NCBI RefSeq assembly: GCF_963678635.1
Contig: NC_087067.1
Coordinates: forward strand, 7,797,716-7,861,715
Origin: Symsagittifera roscoffensis
Taxonomy: Eukaryota; Xenacoelomorpha; Acoela; Convolutidae
Direction: 5' to 3'
DNA: 64,000 bases
Positions within the stretch are counted from its first letter, which is position 1. Every line of letters begins with the position of its first letter. This document shows, piece by piece, positions 37,689 through 49,160 of the stretch. The notes below the pieces were generated by a model. That model was given only the letters and a program-made list of their open reading frames with translations. It had not been told where the DNA came from and ran no database searches. Made by a program: the position numbers and the translations under genes.

Positions 37689-40600
37689 ATGAAAAATGAT
37701 CTTGTGGTATTTATAGCTGCAAGTTTTATTATCTCCGTAGCTGGAATCACCAAATGGAGAGTCAGAGACTCTTTTTATTGCGCGTTTGAGCGTACAAATC
37801 AAGATTCAGTGTTCTTCAACCTGACGTTGTCAAGTGGACATGCAGATACGTTGTCCTACCTAGCTATCGCTTTAAGCGATGACCAAAATATGGGTGATGA
37901 TGACGTTGTGAGCTGCCTTGCCAGCGATGAAAAGGTAAATTTCTGTGCTTATTTTCGGTGCAATTCTTAAATAGTGACTTAACTTAGTGCTTCAATTTGC
38001 TTGATTTTTCCGTGAGGGGTCGCGTAGTTTTTTGAAGTTAAAATTTGAAATTTCTTAAGGATTTTTTCAATTTTTTGTCAGCACTATTCATACGATAATA
38101 TTTAGAAACCATATTTGGTTTTTGCCCCTGAGATTATGAAGAATTAGCTTTTGCATCCTGGTAAAAGGGCGTATTTTTGGATAATCGAGAAAATGAACAT
38201 ATTGGAAGAAGATTTTCTATTCTTTCGTTTTCAAAAGGGACTTAAAGTAAAATATCCTGTCTTCGCTGTTTTCCTGAAAATAAAGAACTTGCAAGTGAAG
38301 CAAATCGTTGAATAGGTGGCAGTGCAATTGTCCAACAATCTCAGAGCTAATCATCAGAGCTCAGCTGCAACAGATGTCCCTGAGATTACGTCGCAGTCTT
38401 CGCTATTCAATATAACGACCACATCTGATGAATCTAAAGCGACAATATCCTGCTCATTCAGTCGCCCTCTGCAATTCAACGCGAGTGAAGGAGAGAAGCA
38501 GTTTGATCTATCTGAAAATCTCTATTTTCTCTTTTTAGCTGCTGGCTCAGTCGATGACAAAGGTAATTTATATATCCCAGATTGTGTGTGTGTGTAAGTG
38601 CGTGTGTGTGTTCAGGAGCCATCTTGATAATCGGGCGACTTGAAGTGTCCAGTGCTTGTTGCGAATAAGATGATATTGTTAGGGTTCGTCTGCATTAACG
38701 TCATAGTTGGGTTCCCAAGTGCCGATCTTTGGCCTGGTCCCGTTTATTGCACTTCAGTAGGTAGTGTTCCGTTGTGTCTGGTTGTCGATAGCTTTGCAGG
38801 TTATATTTTTAGCGGATTAGTTGTGTGCTCTCTATAGCTATCTGAAATTTGTTTTTTAAAGAACCAGTAATTTCTCAAGCACAGGTTGTGATTATCAGAG
38901 GAAGAGTTCGAATTAAGAGGCGAGCAGGCTGTATTTTAGTCCTGTCTGAATGATTTAAGAAAGTTCTAACTTCAGCTCCTGATGATGATGAATAAAGAAA
39001 CACGCGTTGAAAATTTTCATTAAAAATCGACTGTTTCAGGGAATATTCAGACGCAAGATTTTCGTTTTGTGTCCAGTTCTAAAGTCAACCTAACAGACAA
39101 TGGCCCAGGTGTGCGATGGATCCAAACGAAAAACTCAACGAATCTATTTGGAACAAAAGTGATAACATTTCACGCCCTACTGCAGATAGTTGCGTGGTGT
39201 GTGCTGGCGCCAATTTCTTACTTCACAGTGGCATTTTACCGACCCTACTTTCAGAATAAGTTTATTGTCCGGAAACAGAAATGGTTTGTGCTTCACATGA
39301 TGTTAAACTGGGCGCTGTTTTTCATCTGTATCTTGTCGATATTCGTGGCTTTCTTCCACAAGAGCTTCAAGTTTGATGTGAACACGCACACATCACTAGG
39401 CGTGGTTGTCATGTTCAGCCTTATGATGCAGGTGAGAAGAAAATTTGGTGGCACTTTTGCGATAATCACGATCTGTTGCATTGGAAATTTCATAGCATCT
39501 GTTCTTGAGTTATTTGAGGCTAGTGTTTTTGATTAATTAAGCGTCCATGGCTGAGTGGTTAGTGCGAGAGACTCATTAGACATGCGAAGCGTAGTGTTTT
39601 ATTGCGAATAATTTTTTTCTAACCTAATTTGCAAGTAAAAGTGCTCATTTGGTGGCAATTTTGGTATATTTCAATTTAGTCATATTGAAGCCTATTTAAA
39701 CATCAGCAATTTAAAAGCATATGCTGCTTCTTTTTGGCTATATTTTTTGCTGCTTTATTTTAGGACCTGTTTGAACGTTGTGATTGTCGGTTTTTTGCGA
39801 CTCTTCGGGAAAATTTTGCACTTTTCGCTGAAATTTTATATTTTCTCAGAAACTACTGTCCTGTTTTAAAAAAATGGTACCAAAAAAAACCGGCTGCTCT
39901 TCTTTGAGCTTGCATATTTCGCTATTACTTTTTCATTTCACCCCAAGTTCTACGGCCTTTGAAAATTTTAGTATGGGGGTTTTTGACCTATTTGCTTTGA
40001 ATGTTTTTTTATTTTCTCAAAATTTTATATGCACAAATCTGAGATAAAGGTTTCAATCGAAAGACTAAATCATGGCGATCTCTCCTTCTCAAGCGGCTGT
40101 TCCTTAAGTTTGGTAGAAAAAAATTAGGTTCTCAAGCAAGCCAATTTTTTTGACATTTTGTTAATTTTAAATATTTTTGAGTTTTCTCAAAAAAACTACC
40201 CTACCAAATCGGAGACGAAGCGTTTAATCGAAAGAAAGACAATCAGTGAAAGCGGCTATTTTCCCTGCACACGCGGCTCTGCCCTGCGTTTTGAAAAATA
40301 TATGGCCCTAAAAAATGTCCTCTTTTTGAATTTATGCCCGTTTTTGGTAACTTATTAGTTTTTTTCAAAGCTTAACCTGCTGACTCTGAGGTTGATAGTT
40401 CAATCGAATTAACATAATTTTTATATTTTTCCTGTGCAATCTTTTTTGCCCTATTTTTCTGCTGAAATAACGATATGGAATTAAGATTTTTTTTTCGTTT
40501 TTATTAGAATTGTCAGCACTACTCTCGAAAACTACTAGCTAATGTCAAGGGTTCAACCAAAAAAGTTTTGAAAATGCATTTCTGTATCTGTTCAATATAT

Positions 40601-43600
40601 CTTTAAAAATGTTAAAACAGTTGAATCCAGTATTAGCTGGGCCACTAGTTTACATACAAGAAAGATGCAAGAACGTGATACTCCTAATCAGCTCGGAGTC
40701 TCAAATCCGGAACATTGAAACTGTTATTTTTTTCGGTCGAGTTTTTGCTGGGTAACATTAGCAATTAGATAGAAACTGTAGCTGCTTTTTCGATGGCTAG
40801 TATTTGTAACTTTACAAGCGACAGTGGAGCAGATGTGAGAACGTAATGCTCCTAGTCTCACTAGTTTTTTTCTCAAGGTGTATATTTTATCTTTTCCTTG
40901 TTTCGTCTGTCCAGAGCTATTATATGCATTTTCCTAGCTTGTGTTTGCTAAGCGCAAACTAATTCGAGGGTTATTTATATTTTTTTATTTCACTTTATAG
41001 AGCTGCTTTTTGTCATGTTATCGCTAGTCTTTGCGAAGCGAAATTTCGCCTGTGTTCAAAGTTAGTATTGTATTTTGTAAACTTGCGAACGTAGTGTACT
41101 AGTATGACTACCTTTTTCCAATTGGAAATTTCATAGCATCTGTTTTATGCTTTGTTTGTGGCTAGTTTCCGTCGATCGTCGTGTATCTGTAGCTGAGGCG
41201 GAAGTATCACCCATACGTAAGTATCAAGATCTCAGTTTCGAATCCGGCACATTGTAAAAATTTTACCTATCAGAAGCTTATTTGTACTTTTTCTCATTTC
41301 GGTTTATAGAGTTGCTTTTTTTAAATCTTAGTGTTTGCGAAGCGCAACTTCGCATCTGTGCTATAGTTTTAGTTAAAAAAGGATTTTTTTTTGGTTTTTC
41401 TAATTTAATTCAACTCGGAGGTCCCTTTTTTCTGTGCCGAAAAATTTGCCATCCTGGCTGAGCAATTGTTTCTGTCATGATTTGCACTAAATTAAAAATT
41501 AAGAAAAATCGTAACAAATTTTGCTCATTAGTAGTTTTGCGCGAGTAAAGCGAGAAAGATGAGTTTGTTTGTGAAAACTGGTTATTTTTCTTGTGTTTTC
41601 AAATAAGATCGTTTTTGGTGCGCGGATTAGTACTCAAAAATGATTAACAAAGATAATAAAAAGCTTTTCTAACAAATAATCTTTAAAAAATTTTCATGTT
41701 CTTTTTTCGTATTAATTTTTTTCAGGGCTATGAATGCGCAACATGATTTTTTACCTGCTAATTTTCTTCTTAAAATTTTATCTTATTGTTATCTTATAAA
41801 CACTAAAAAAATTTAATTCATATTTTTTCTGAGACTAAAATTTTCGGTAGAGTTTCGGCGCCGGGAGAGGTCGGTTTATTTTCAGAATGTTTTTTTTTTC
41901 GATTAACTATCTTTCATATTATATTGGATATTGAGTTGCTTTATGAGTCTTTGAAATAAATTGAATCGACCTCCTAGGCTCTTTTAAAATAGTGAAAAAC
42001 TTTTTTAAGCACGAAAAACGAGGACTAAGCAAGCCTGAACTTCTGTCAAATCTGAGATAAATCAACTCAAAAGTTTTGGTACTTCTGTTCCAAATTGCTA
42101 GACGTATTTGCTGTTTTAATGTGTTAACTGGAGTTGCTGTTTGCTAAATTTTCTGATGCCCTTGTTGTATTCCTTTAGTTTAACATGTGTTAAAACAGTA
42201 ACGAAAAAACGCTTTTGTTTTTTTTTTGGTTTTTTTGTTGTCAATATTTAGCAAAAACTTTTTTAAAATTTTTTCACGTCCAGATGATTTTGTTTCGTTT
42301 TCGGACTCAATCTTTTTTTTTGAAATAGTTAAATTACCCGCATTTCTTTTTTTCAGCTTTCTCTTTCTGTAAACTTGAGTTTGTCTGATCGGATTTTCTT
42401 TTTTGTTTGAATTGAAATTGGCGTTTGTTTCCAAGTTCAGAGTGTTCGAAACTCATTTGATTGTTCTTAGACAGTGTCTCTTGTTTTTCACATCTTTGTT
42501 AGGTTTGAATTTTTTAAACAATTTTGTGTTCAAAGAAAAGTAATAATATTCAGGATTTTGGATTGTTTTGATGTTTCTGCAGTTAAGCGTTTTCAAAAGT
42601 GTAGTGTTTTCATAAAAGTTTTGAGTTTTATTTCAGGTCAAGTGTGTTGTTTGTTTAATTTTGTTCGTTTTAGTCCTTGAAAATTGACATAAAATTGTTC
42701 GGTATGTGTATATTTGTAATTATTCGTGTATATTTGTTTTACAAAATGTTTCATCGCATGGCTTTGCAAAGCAGGCAGGTTTACAATGTCAATTTGAGTC
42801 CGAATAATTTGGAGTCCAAATAATTTTGTTGCTTGTTCAATTTTCAAAATTAAATTGCTTTTTAAAGTACATTTTTCATTACAAATGTTTAACATTCGAA
42901 TGTTTTGCGTTGCGTGTTTGCCTAATGAACTTTATCGAGAGGCGTACAAACATTTTGGTAGAACTGATTTTTTAAGCTTTTTTAAATGTTTGTGTTGTAT
43001 CGCAAGTGAGGCGAAGCGCCGCTTCATCTGTTTCTCAAAATGGGTTAGTTCAAATAAAAAGTGGTAATCTCAAATTTTCTTTGGATCCTCAATCATCTAG
43101 AAAACCATGTAAAATTTAATTAATCGTATGTTAATGAGGATAAGGTTGATTTGCTGAGATCAAGGTATGTATGAAGACGGTAGGTAAATGAATCGTATAG
43201 TTTTAGAGAAAGTGTTGTTTTTAGAGTTGGGTAATCGTGAAAGCATTTGGAGCACTTTAAGAATTGGTCTATCCGCGCTAGTCATTCTACGCTATTTAGT
43301 AATGCAAAAAAACGTTGTAATGCAAAACAGAAATAGGATCAGTTACGGAGCAATGACCACCGGTCATCATAAAAGACTATTATTTTTAACGCCTTGTCCG
43401 ATCAATTTATCAGGAGATTCTACTATTAAGTTCATGTTTTTTGTGATGATATCTTTTTGGACACTTTTTTCAAGATGTTTTCAAACGCTTTTCTCAAACG
43501 TTTTTTAAGAATGCGCTTTTTGAAAGTCTTAAATCCATTTTCGTCTTAAAATAATCCGACGCAAAAACTGGCGTACAATTTTTTTTCCGTAAAATTTGTT

Positions 43601-46600
43601 AGTCTATGTTCTAGAAAAGCTCAAAAAATGGCAATTATGATCATTGCTTTTGCGATTAACTATCTTTCATATTATATTGGATATTGAGTTGCTTTATGAG
43701 TCTTTGAAATAAATTGAATCGACCTCCTAGGCTCTTTTAAAATAGTGAAAAACTTTTTTAAGCACGAAAAACGAGGACTAAGCAAGCCTGAACTTCTGTC
43801 AAATCTGAGATAAATCAACTCAAAAGTTTTGGTACTTCTGTTCCAAATTGCTAGACGTATTTGCTGTTTTAATGTGTTAACTGGAGTTGCTGTTTGCTAA
43901 ATTTTCTGATGCCCTTGTTGTATTCCTTTAGCTTAACATGTGTTAAAACAGTAACGAAAAAACGCTTTTGTTTTTTTTTTGGTTTTTTTGTTGTCAATAT
44001 TTAGCAAAAACTTTTTTAAAATTTTTTCACGTCCAGATGATTTTGTTTCGTTTTCGGACTCAATCTTTTTTTTTGAAATAGTTAAATTACCCGCATTTCT
44101 TTTTTTCAGCTTTCTCTTTCTGTAAACTTGAGTTTGTCTGATCGGATTTTTTTTTTGTTTGAATTGAAATTGGCGTTTGTTTCCAAGTTCAGAGTGTTCG
44201 AAACTCATTTGATTGTTCTTAGACAGTGTCTCTTGTTTTTCACATCTTTGTTAGGTTTGAATTTTTTAAACAATTTTGTGTTCAAAGAAAAGTAATAATA
44301 TTCAGGATTTTGGATTGTTTTGATGTTTCTGCAGTTAAGCGTTTTCAAAAGTGTAGTGTTTTCATAAAAGTTTTGAGTTTTATTTCAGGTCAAGTGTGTT
44401 GTTTGTTTAATTTTGTTCGTTTTAGTCCTTGAAAATTGACATAAAATTGTTCGGTATGTGTATATTTGTAATTATTCGTGTATATTTGTTTTACAAAATG
44501 TTTCATCGCATGGCTTTGCAAAGCAGGCAGGTTTACAATGTCAATTTGAGTCCGAATAATTTGGAGTCCAAATAATTTTGTTGCTTGTTCAATTTTCAAA
44601 ATTAAATTGCTTTTTAAAGTACATTTTTCATTACAAATGTTTAACATTCGAATGTTTTGCGTTGCGTGTTTGCCTAATGAACTTTATCGAGAGGCGTACA
44701 AACATTTTGGTAGAACTGATTTTTTAAGCTTTTTTAAATGTTTGTGTTGTATCGCAAGTGAGGCGAAGCGCCGCTTCATCTGTCTCTCAAAATGGGTTAA
44801 TTCATATAAAAAGTGGTAATCTCAAATTTTCTTTGGATCCTCAATCATCTAGAAAACCATGTAAAATTTAATTAATCGTATGTTAATGAGGATAAGGTTG
44901 ATTTGCTGAGATCAAGGTATGTATGAAGACGGTAGGTAAATGAATCGTATAGTTTTAGAGAAAGTGTTGTTTTTAGAGTTGGGTAATCGTGAAAGCATTT
45001 GGAGCACTTTAAGAATTGGTCTATCCGCGCTAGTCATTCTACGCTATTTAGTAATGCAAAAAAACGTTGTAATGCAAAACAGAAATAGGATCAGTTACGG
45101 AGCAATGACCACCGGTCATCATAAAAGACTATTATTTTTAACGCCTTGTCCGATCAATTTATCAGGAGATTCTACTATTAAGTTCATGTTTTTTGTGATG
45201 ATATCTTTTTGGACACTTTTTTCAAGATGTTTTCAAACGCTTTTCTCAAACGTTTTTTAAGAATGCGCTTTTTGAAAGTCTTAAATCCATTTTCGTCTTA
45301 AAATAATCCGACGCAAAAACTGGCGTACAATTTTTTTTCCGTAAAATTTGTTAGTCTATGTTCTAGAAAAGCTCAAAAAATAGCAATTATGATCATTGCT
45401 TTTGCGATAAACAAGGGTATTGCAATCGTGTACTTGATTTTTTCCCCGTAAATAATTTTGTTCACAGGGCTCACCTGCATTTCTGGTCTCATCTCTAGTG
45501 GTAGCTTGTTTCATAATTTATTCACATTTCTTTGCGTTCTCTGTCCATTTAGCCTGGAGATAACAATTGCGCCTAGGACGCTCAACGTAATGGGTTTGAA
45601 TCTGAGCAGGACCTCTTTTTTTTTCAAACGAGAAGTATTCTTCTTACACTGCGAGCGCTAGTGTATTAATACGAGCCTTCTTTTTGTGTAACCTAGCTCG
45701 CAAATAAAAGTGCTCATTATTTGGTGGCAAAGTTTTTTTTATTTGGTGGCCTTTTTGCGATAAGCACGATCTGTAGCATTGGAAATTTCTCTGAGTTATT
45801 TGAGGCTAGTGTTTTTGATTATTTAAGCGTCTGTGGCTGAGTGGTTTGTGCGTCAGACTCAAATTCACTAGGTCGCAGATCCAATACGAGACCTAGCCGA
45901 GTTTTTAATAATTCGAGTCTTATTTCTATTTTTTATAATGGCGCTTTATAGAGGTGGTTTTTGTCGCGTTCTTGCTAGTGTTTGCGAAGCGTAGCTTCGC
46001 CTCTGTGTTCAAATATAATTGTCGGTCTAATATATTTATCTGCTTATCTTTTGTAGGCTTAGTTGCCGCATATTGGAATCGTTTTTTTTGCTACGAGCAT
46101 TTTATCGGATTGGTTACCTAATTTTGGGTTGTTTCAGACGAAACATAGTTTTTACGCTTCCATGTCCCAATTTTGAAGTTGGTAGTAGTTTTACCTCTCA
46201 GTTGTTGAAATTTCACTTTTTCATTTATTTTTTCTGCTTTATAGGTTTCGGCATGTTCATATCGGCTTAGTAACCTCTTTTTGCGTCGTTTGATGCTCGA
46301 AAAAATTTTTGTGCGCCTGTGTGTTATGAGGGGAAGAGGAACGTGGAAATTTTAAGTTATTTTCGAATAAAAAAATTTCGACTTGAAGAGTTTCTGCTTA
46401 CGTTCTTTCGGCTCTTTCACCACTTGGTTGATTTTGTTAGATGCTAACTCTTCTTTCATTTTGATAGCTCAAGTTGCATCGCAAGTGGTGCGAAGCTCAG
46501 CTTCGCACCTGGGTAATAAATTGTTACCAGTCTAATCTTGTGGCAATTTAAATGAAATAAAAAAGCAAAAAATAAGCGGCTGCCCTAATGTCAACAACTG

Positions 46601-47427
46601 TTCCATATTTTTGAAAATATCTGAAGTTTTTGAAATGTATGACAAATTTTTTTTGTTGTCAATTTATTGCTAGTTCAATTCTTATTGTCCTTCTTTTTCG
46701 GAAAAAGAAGGACAAAAAGAATTGAAGGCTTTTTCTGTTCTTTGTGCAAAAATGGGCTTTTTGTTTGCAGCTGCTGATGGGACTACTTAGACCCGAGTTG
46801 GACTCCAAGTGGCGAATAGTGTTCAGCTGGAGCCACAGACTATTCGGAGTGTCACTTCTGCTTCTAGCTTTGGTCACGTGCTACTTCGGTCTGAAAAAGT
46901 ACAACTCAGACTACAGACAGGGAACCGAGTGCTACACTCATTATATGGTATCACTAGTACTGATAGCACTAGCCGTGTTCTCAATACTAGCTCTATTTAT
47001 AAACCGAAAGGTTAAAGCGGAGTTTAAACTCTCACAACCAGGTGTGGCTACTCAGCTATCGGAAGACGGAAACGACCGTGTGCTGGATAACTACAAAAAC
47101 GATGCTCTGGTTGCGACTAATTTGGACAACGAGCAGCATGAAAACGATCAGAGCCGCCAAAATAATGGAATAGAGATAAGAAACGATCAGCAATTGTTGT
47201 CAGACAATGACCAAATAAAACTAAACACTTTGAACTCAGAGGATAGTTTAGCTTCAGTCGAGGACACGAAAGAGATGTTTATCTTCTCACAAAATATGCC
47301 TCCTGTTGGAATGAAAAGTGAACTCATGACTAAAGTGCATTACTCTTTTATAGCCACTGTGTCTTTTATAGCGTTATTTATTGCTGTTGATTTGTTAACT
47401 AATTTTTCAGCACGAATCTTTGGTTGA
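37689..47427 (+). CDS. DOMON plus cytochrome b561 protein, ferric-chelate reductase 1 type
   Basis: Four exons: 37689-37934, 38316-38562, 39040-39431 and 46771-47427, with GT-AG introns of phase 0, 1 and 0; 513 residues. A signal peptide (MKNDLVVFIAASFIISVAG) is followed by a DOMON domain in exons 1-2 (YLAIALSDDQNMGDDDVVSC, then CSFSRPL and LYFLFLAAGS). Exons 3-4 give a cytochrome b561 transmembrane core with four histidines placed for two b hemes (ITFHALL, FVLHMML, NTHTSLG, WSHRLFG), then further membrane helices, the last near the C-terminus after a hydrophilic stretch. FRRS1-like proteins move electrons across membranes, typically from cytosolic ascorbate to ferric iron; substrate here is inferred. 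CTTTTTCAG lies about 10 nt before the ATG, suggesting a 5' UTR splice or trans-splice site. The third intron is 7.3 kb and repeat-filled. Vertebrate FRRS1 also has a reeler domain; none is seen here. Confidence 0.9.
39541..39600 (+). repeat. Partial SINE-like copy with tRNA-like head
   Basis: GCGTCCATGGCTGAGTGGTT resembles the A-box end of a Leu/Ser-type tRNA and matches the start of the copy at 45827. The flanking 120 bp upstream (from about 39440, starting GGTGGCACTTTTGCGATAA) also matches 45740-45826, so the repeat unit is larger than the SINE part. It lacks a B box and the 3' half. Confidence 0.55.
39760..40560 (+). repeat. Degenerate tandem repeats of roughly 150-200 bp within the intron
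   Basis: Several rounds share the order: text around TTTCTCAAAA.., a short word such as AAATCTGAGATAAAGG or AAATCGGAGACGAAGC, TTCAATCGAAAGA, then CGGCTGTTC or GCGGCTATT, then a GTTTTGAAAA.. block. The copies are strongly diverged. No coding potential is visible. Confidence 0.4.
40960..41055 (+). repeat. SINE-like repeat, 3' part
   Basis: It shares TTTCACTTTATAGAG, GCTGCTTTTTGTC, CGCTAGTCTTTGCGAAGCG and CCTGTGTTCAAA with the 3' halves of the copies at 41181 and 45827. The tRNA-like head is not recognisable. Confidence 0.55.
41181..41360 (+). repeat. tRNA-derived SINE-like element
   Basis: The head (TCTGTAGCTGAGGCGGAAG) and a clear B-box-like CAGTTTCGAATCCGG at 41233-41247 are followed by a body ending GTTTGCGAAGCGCAACTTCGC ATCTGTG. 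About 180 bp long. Polymerase III box spacing is as in a tRNA. There is no poly(A) or simple tail. Confidence 0.65.
41901..43653 (+). repeat. Tandem duplication, unit 1 (1,753 bp)
   Basis: Starts GATTAACTATCTTTCATA and is repeated nearly base for base immediately downstream; only a handful of substitutions and one or two T-run differences are visible. It lies wholly within the third intron of the FRRS1-type gene. Open frames inside (for example the 106-codon frame at 43188) occur in both units but have no recognisable product. One copy of the short hairpin motif sits at 42999-43030. Confidence 0.9.
43654..45406 (+). repeat. Tandem duplication, unit 2 (1,753 bp)
   Basis: Second unit of the duplication. 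Examples of differences from unit 1 are TGTCTCTC for TGTTTCTC in the hairpin motif region (44751-44783) and CATATAAAAAG for CAAATAAAAAG. High identity implies a recent duplication, or a collapse or expansion in assembly. Confidence 0.9.
45827..46010 (+). repeat. tRNA-derived SINE-like element, best copy
   Basis: The head GCGTCTGTGGCTGAGTGGTT and CGTCAGACTCAAATTC resembles the D-arm and anticodon arm of a tRNA-Leu(CAA). A weak B box (GTCGCAGATCC) follows, then a ~100-bp body (CTTTATAGAGG, TTGCTAGTGTTTGCGAAGCG) ending in the GCGAAGC/GCTTCGC hairpin and CCTCTGTGTTC. The tRNA part cannot close an acceptor stem, so it is not a tRNA gene. Confidence 0.7.
46477..46512 (+). repeat. Short hairpin repeat, longest perfect form
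   Basis: CATCGCAAGTGGTGCGAAGC then TCAGCTTCGCACCTGGG. GTGCGAAGC pairs with GCTTCGCAC over a 2-nt loop. It lies 260 bp before the last exon of the FRRS1-type gene. Confidence 0.75.
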
Positions 47428-47509
47428 TGTAGCTTTTGATTATTCTCGCATTTTAACTCAATTAACTATTATTTAATTTCTGAACAGTAAAACACTGTTC
47501 AGGCTAAGA

Positions 47510-47515
47510 AATAAA
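47510..47515 (+). terminator. Polyadenylation signal of the FRRS1-type gene
   Basis: AATAAA 83 nt after the stop codon, preceded by a small hairpin (GAACAGT/ACTGTTC at about 47482-47500). Confidence 0.65.
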
Positions 47516-48746
47516 ATTCAGATGGTAATTACAACTACTGACAATCTTCTCCGAGCGTATCCTCTTCATCTAAGAAGAAAAAAATCATGATTTCCCAAAG
47601 TACGTGGATTTCCCAAACTACTCTCCTTGGGTATTATGAAACCTTTTTTCTACAAGCAAGAAGCCTCTATATAGATATTGACAAAAAGAAAAAAAATCAA
47701 ATTTGGGATTTCTGAAATCTAAATCATCTCCATTTTGTACCTTGTAACCTGCAGTTTCCTGCTTTACCTGTTTGCTAGATATGTAATAATGTAAATTTCG
47801 TTTTAAATACTGGGCACTTTTTGTCTCTTAATTGATTCTGTGTTCTTAATTTATAGTTTGATTCTGTAAAATTTGATAGTTTTGATTGCTGATATTAAAT
47901 ATTCATAGCCAAAATAATTTATTTAAAATCAATCTTTCGATAGTTGGGTATTATGGTTAACTTGATTTGTCGACAAAATATTTCAATCTGTCTTTTTACT
48001 TGCGAAAAGTGCTAGGTAGAAATATAGAAGGCAGTTTATCCGGTAATTCAGCAATTATCTTAAATAAAACAAGACTGCTCGTATCAGTGCGAAGCCCTGA
48101 ATGTTCCGACTGCGTTTTAAGGTTTACGGAGCAGTAATGATATTTAAAAATTAAATGAAAACAAAGTAAATTTTTCTAATTTTTTTGACATTTTTTATTA
48201 AAATTATCCCACGCTATATAAAGTAAAAGGATAGATTTCGCTCCTTGTAACAAATCAATTATTTAAGTTCAGAAGTTGCTTTGTCTGAAGCAAAAATTTG
48301 TCTGAAGCAAAAAACCCACCCCGAGCACTAATAATCCGTTACTTTCGTATCGAAAGTCGGAACAATAAAAAGGCAAATAAAACGTGAACAATGCCAAACT
48401 AGACAGGCGAAGCAGAGATTCGCAGTACGTGATATACTATGAGAAGATAAACAATGACAGAAAGGCGAAATAATTTTTTTAACTGCAAACTTTGCGATTA
48501 GATTATAAAGGAAATAAAAGGCAGTTGACTGAAAACTAATAGAATTCTCAGAAAATGACTTCATTACCCGTACCTAACTTAAAATGCATAAAATGTTTTG
48601 ATCTGTTTTAGTTCGTCTTTAAAACACATATGTTCCAGATCCGATCCATGTCTATTTTGGCCATGAACATGCATGTATCATGTATGTTCCATGCCTGGCT
48701 TAACATACTGAAAACCTTGCGATAAGACCTGAATCATAGATTACGT

Positions 48747-49160
48747 CTCAAATGGCGTAATTCCCAAATGGCATAAAAATGAAAAAATTCCCAAATGGCA
48801 TAATTTTCATGCAACAGTTGCTTTGGAAAAATCGAGAACTATTTTTTTTGTGAACAATGTGAGAAAATTAGTCAAATTGTCAATTTAAATGTTGATTGAC
48901 ATTTTATCTTGAAAAACTTATAGAATTTTTTATCAAAAGCAAGAAGCATAAGCTTGCGGTTATTAAGCTTCTTGTGGTCAATTTTTCCGATGAATCTGTT
49001 GCTTAAATTTGTTTGGAAGCAATTAATTTCAAATTTTGTTCACATGCTTTCGTTCCTGACAAAATGTTAGAATTAGAAATTGATAGAAAACGTTTAAATT
49101 ACAATGAAAACTTGAAATTTATGCCATTTGAGAAAAGTTCCCATTTTTATGCCATTTGAG
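48747..49160. mobile_element. MITE-like element with CTCAAATGGC terminal inverted repeats
   Basis: 414 bp. The left end CTCAAATGGCGTAATTCCC and the right end (reverse complement CTCAAATGGCATAAAAATGG) are inverted, and each end repeats the AAATGGCATAA word again within 45 bp. No coding capacity. I could not define a target-site duplication. Confidence 0.6.

Noticed and set aside
43188-43508. 106-codon gene repeated at 44940
   Set aside because: It occurs twice only because of the tandem duplication; it is intronic, AT-rich and has no recognisable product.
45827-45900. tRNA-Leu gene
   Set aside because: The D-arm and anticodon arm look right, but the acceptor and T arms do not close; it is the head of a SINE-like repeat. 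The same applies to 39541 and 41181.
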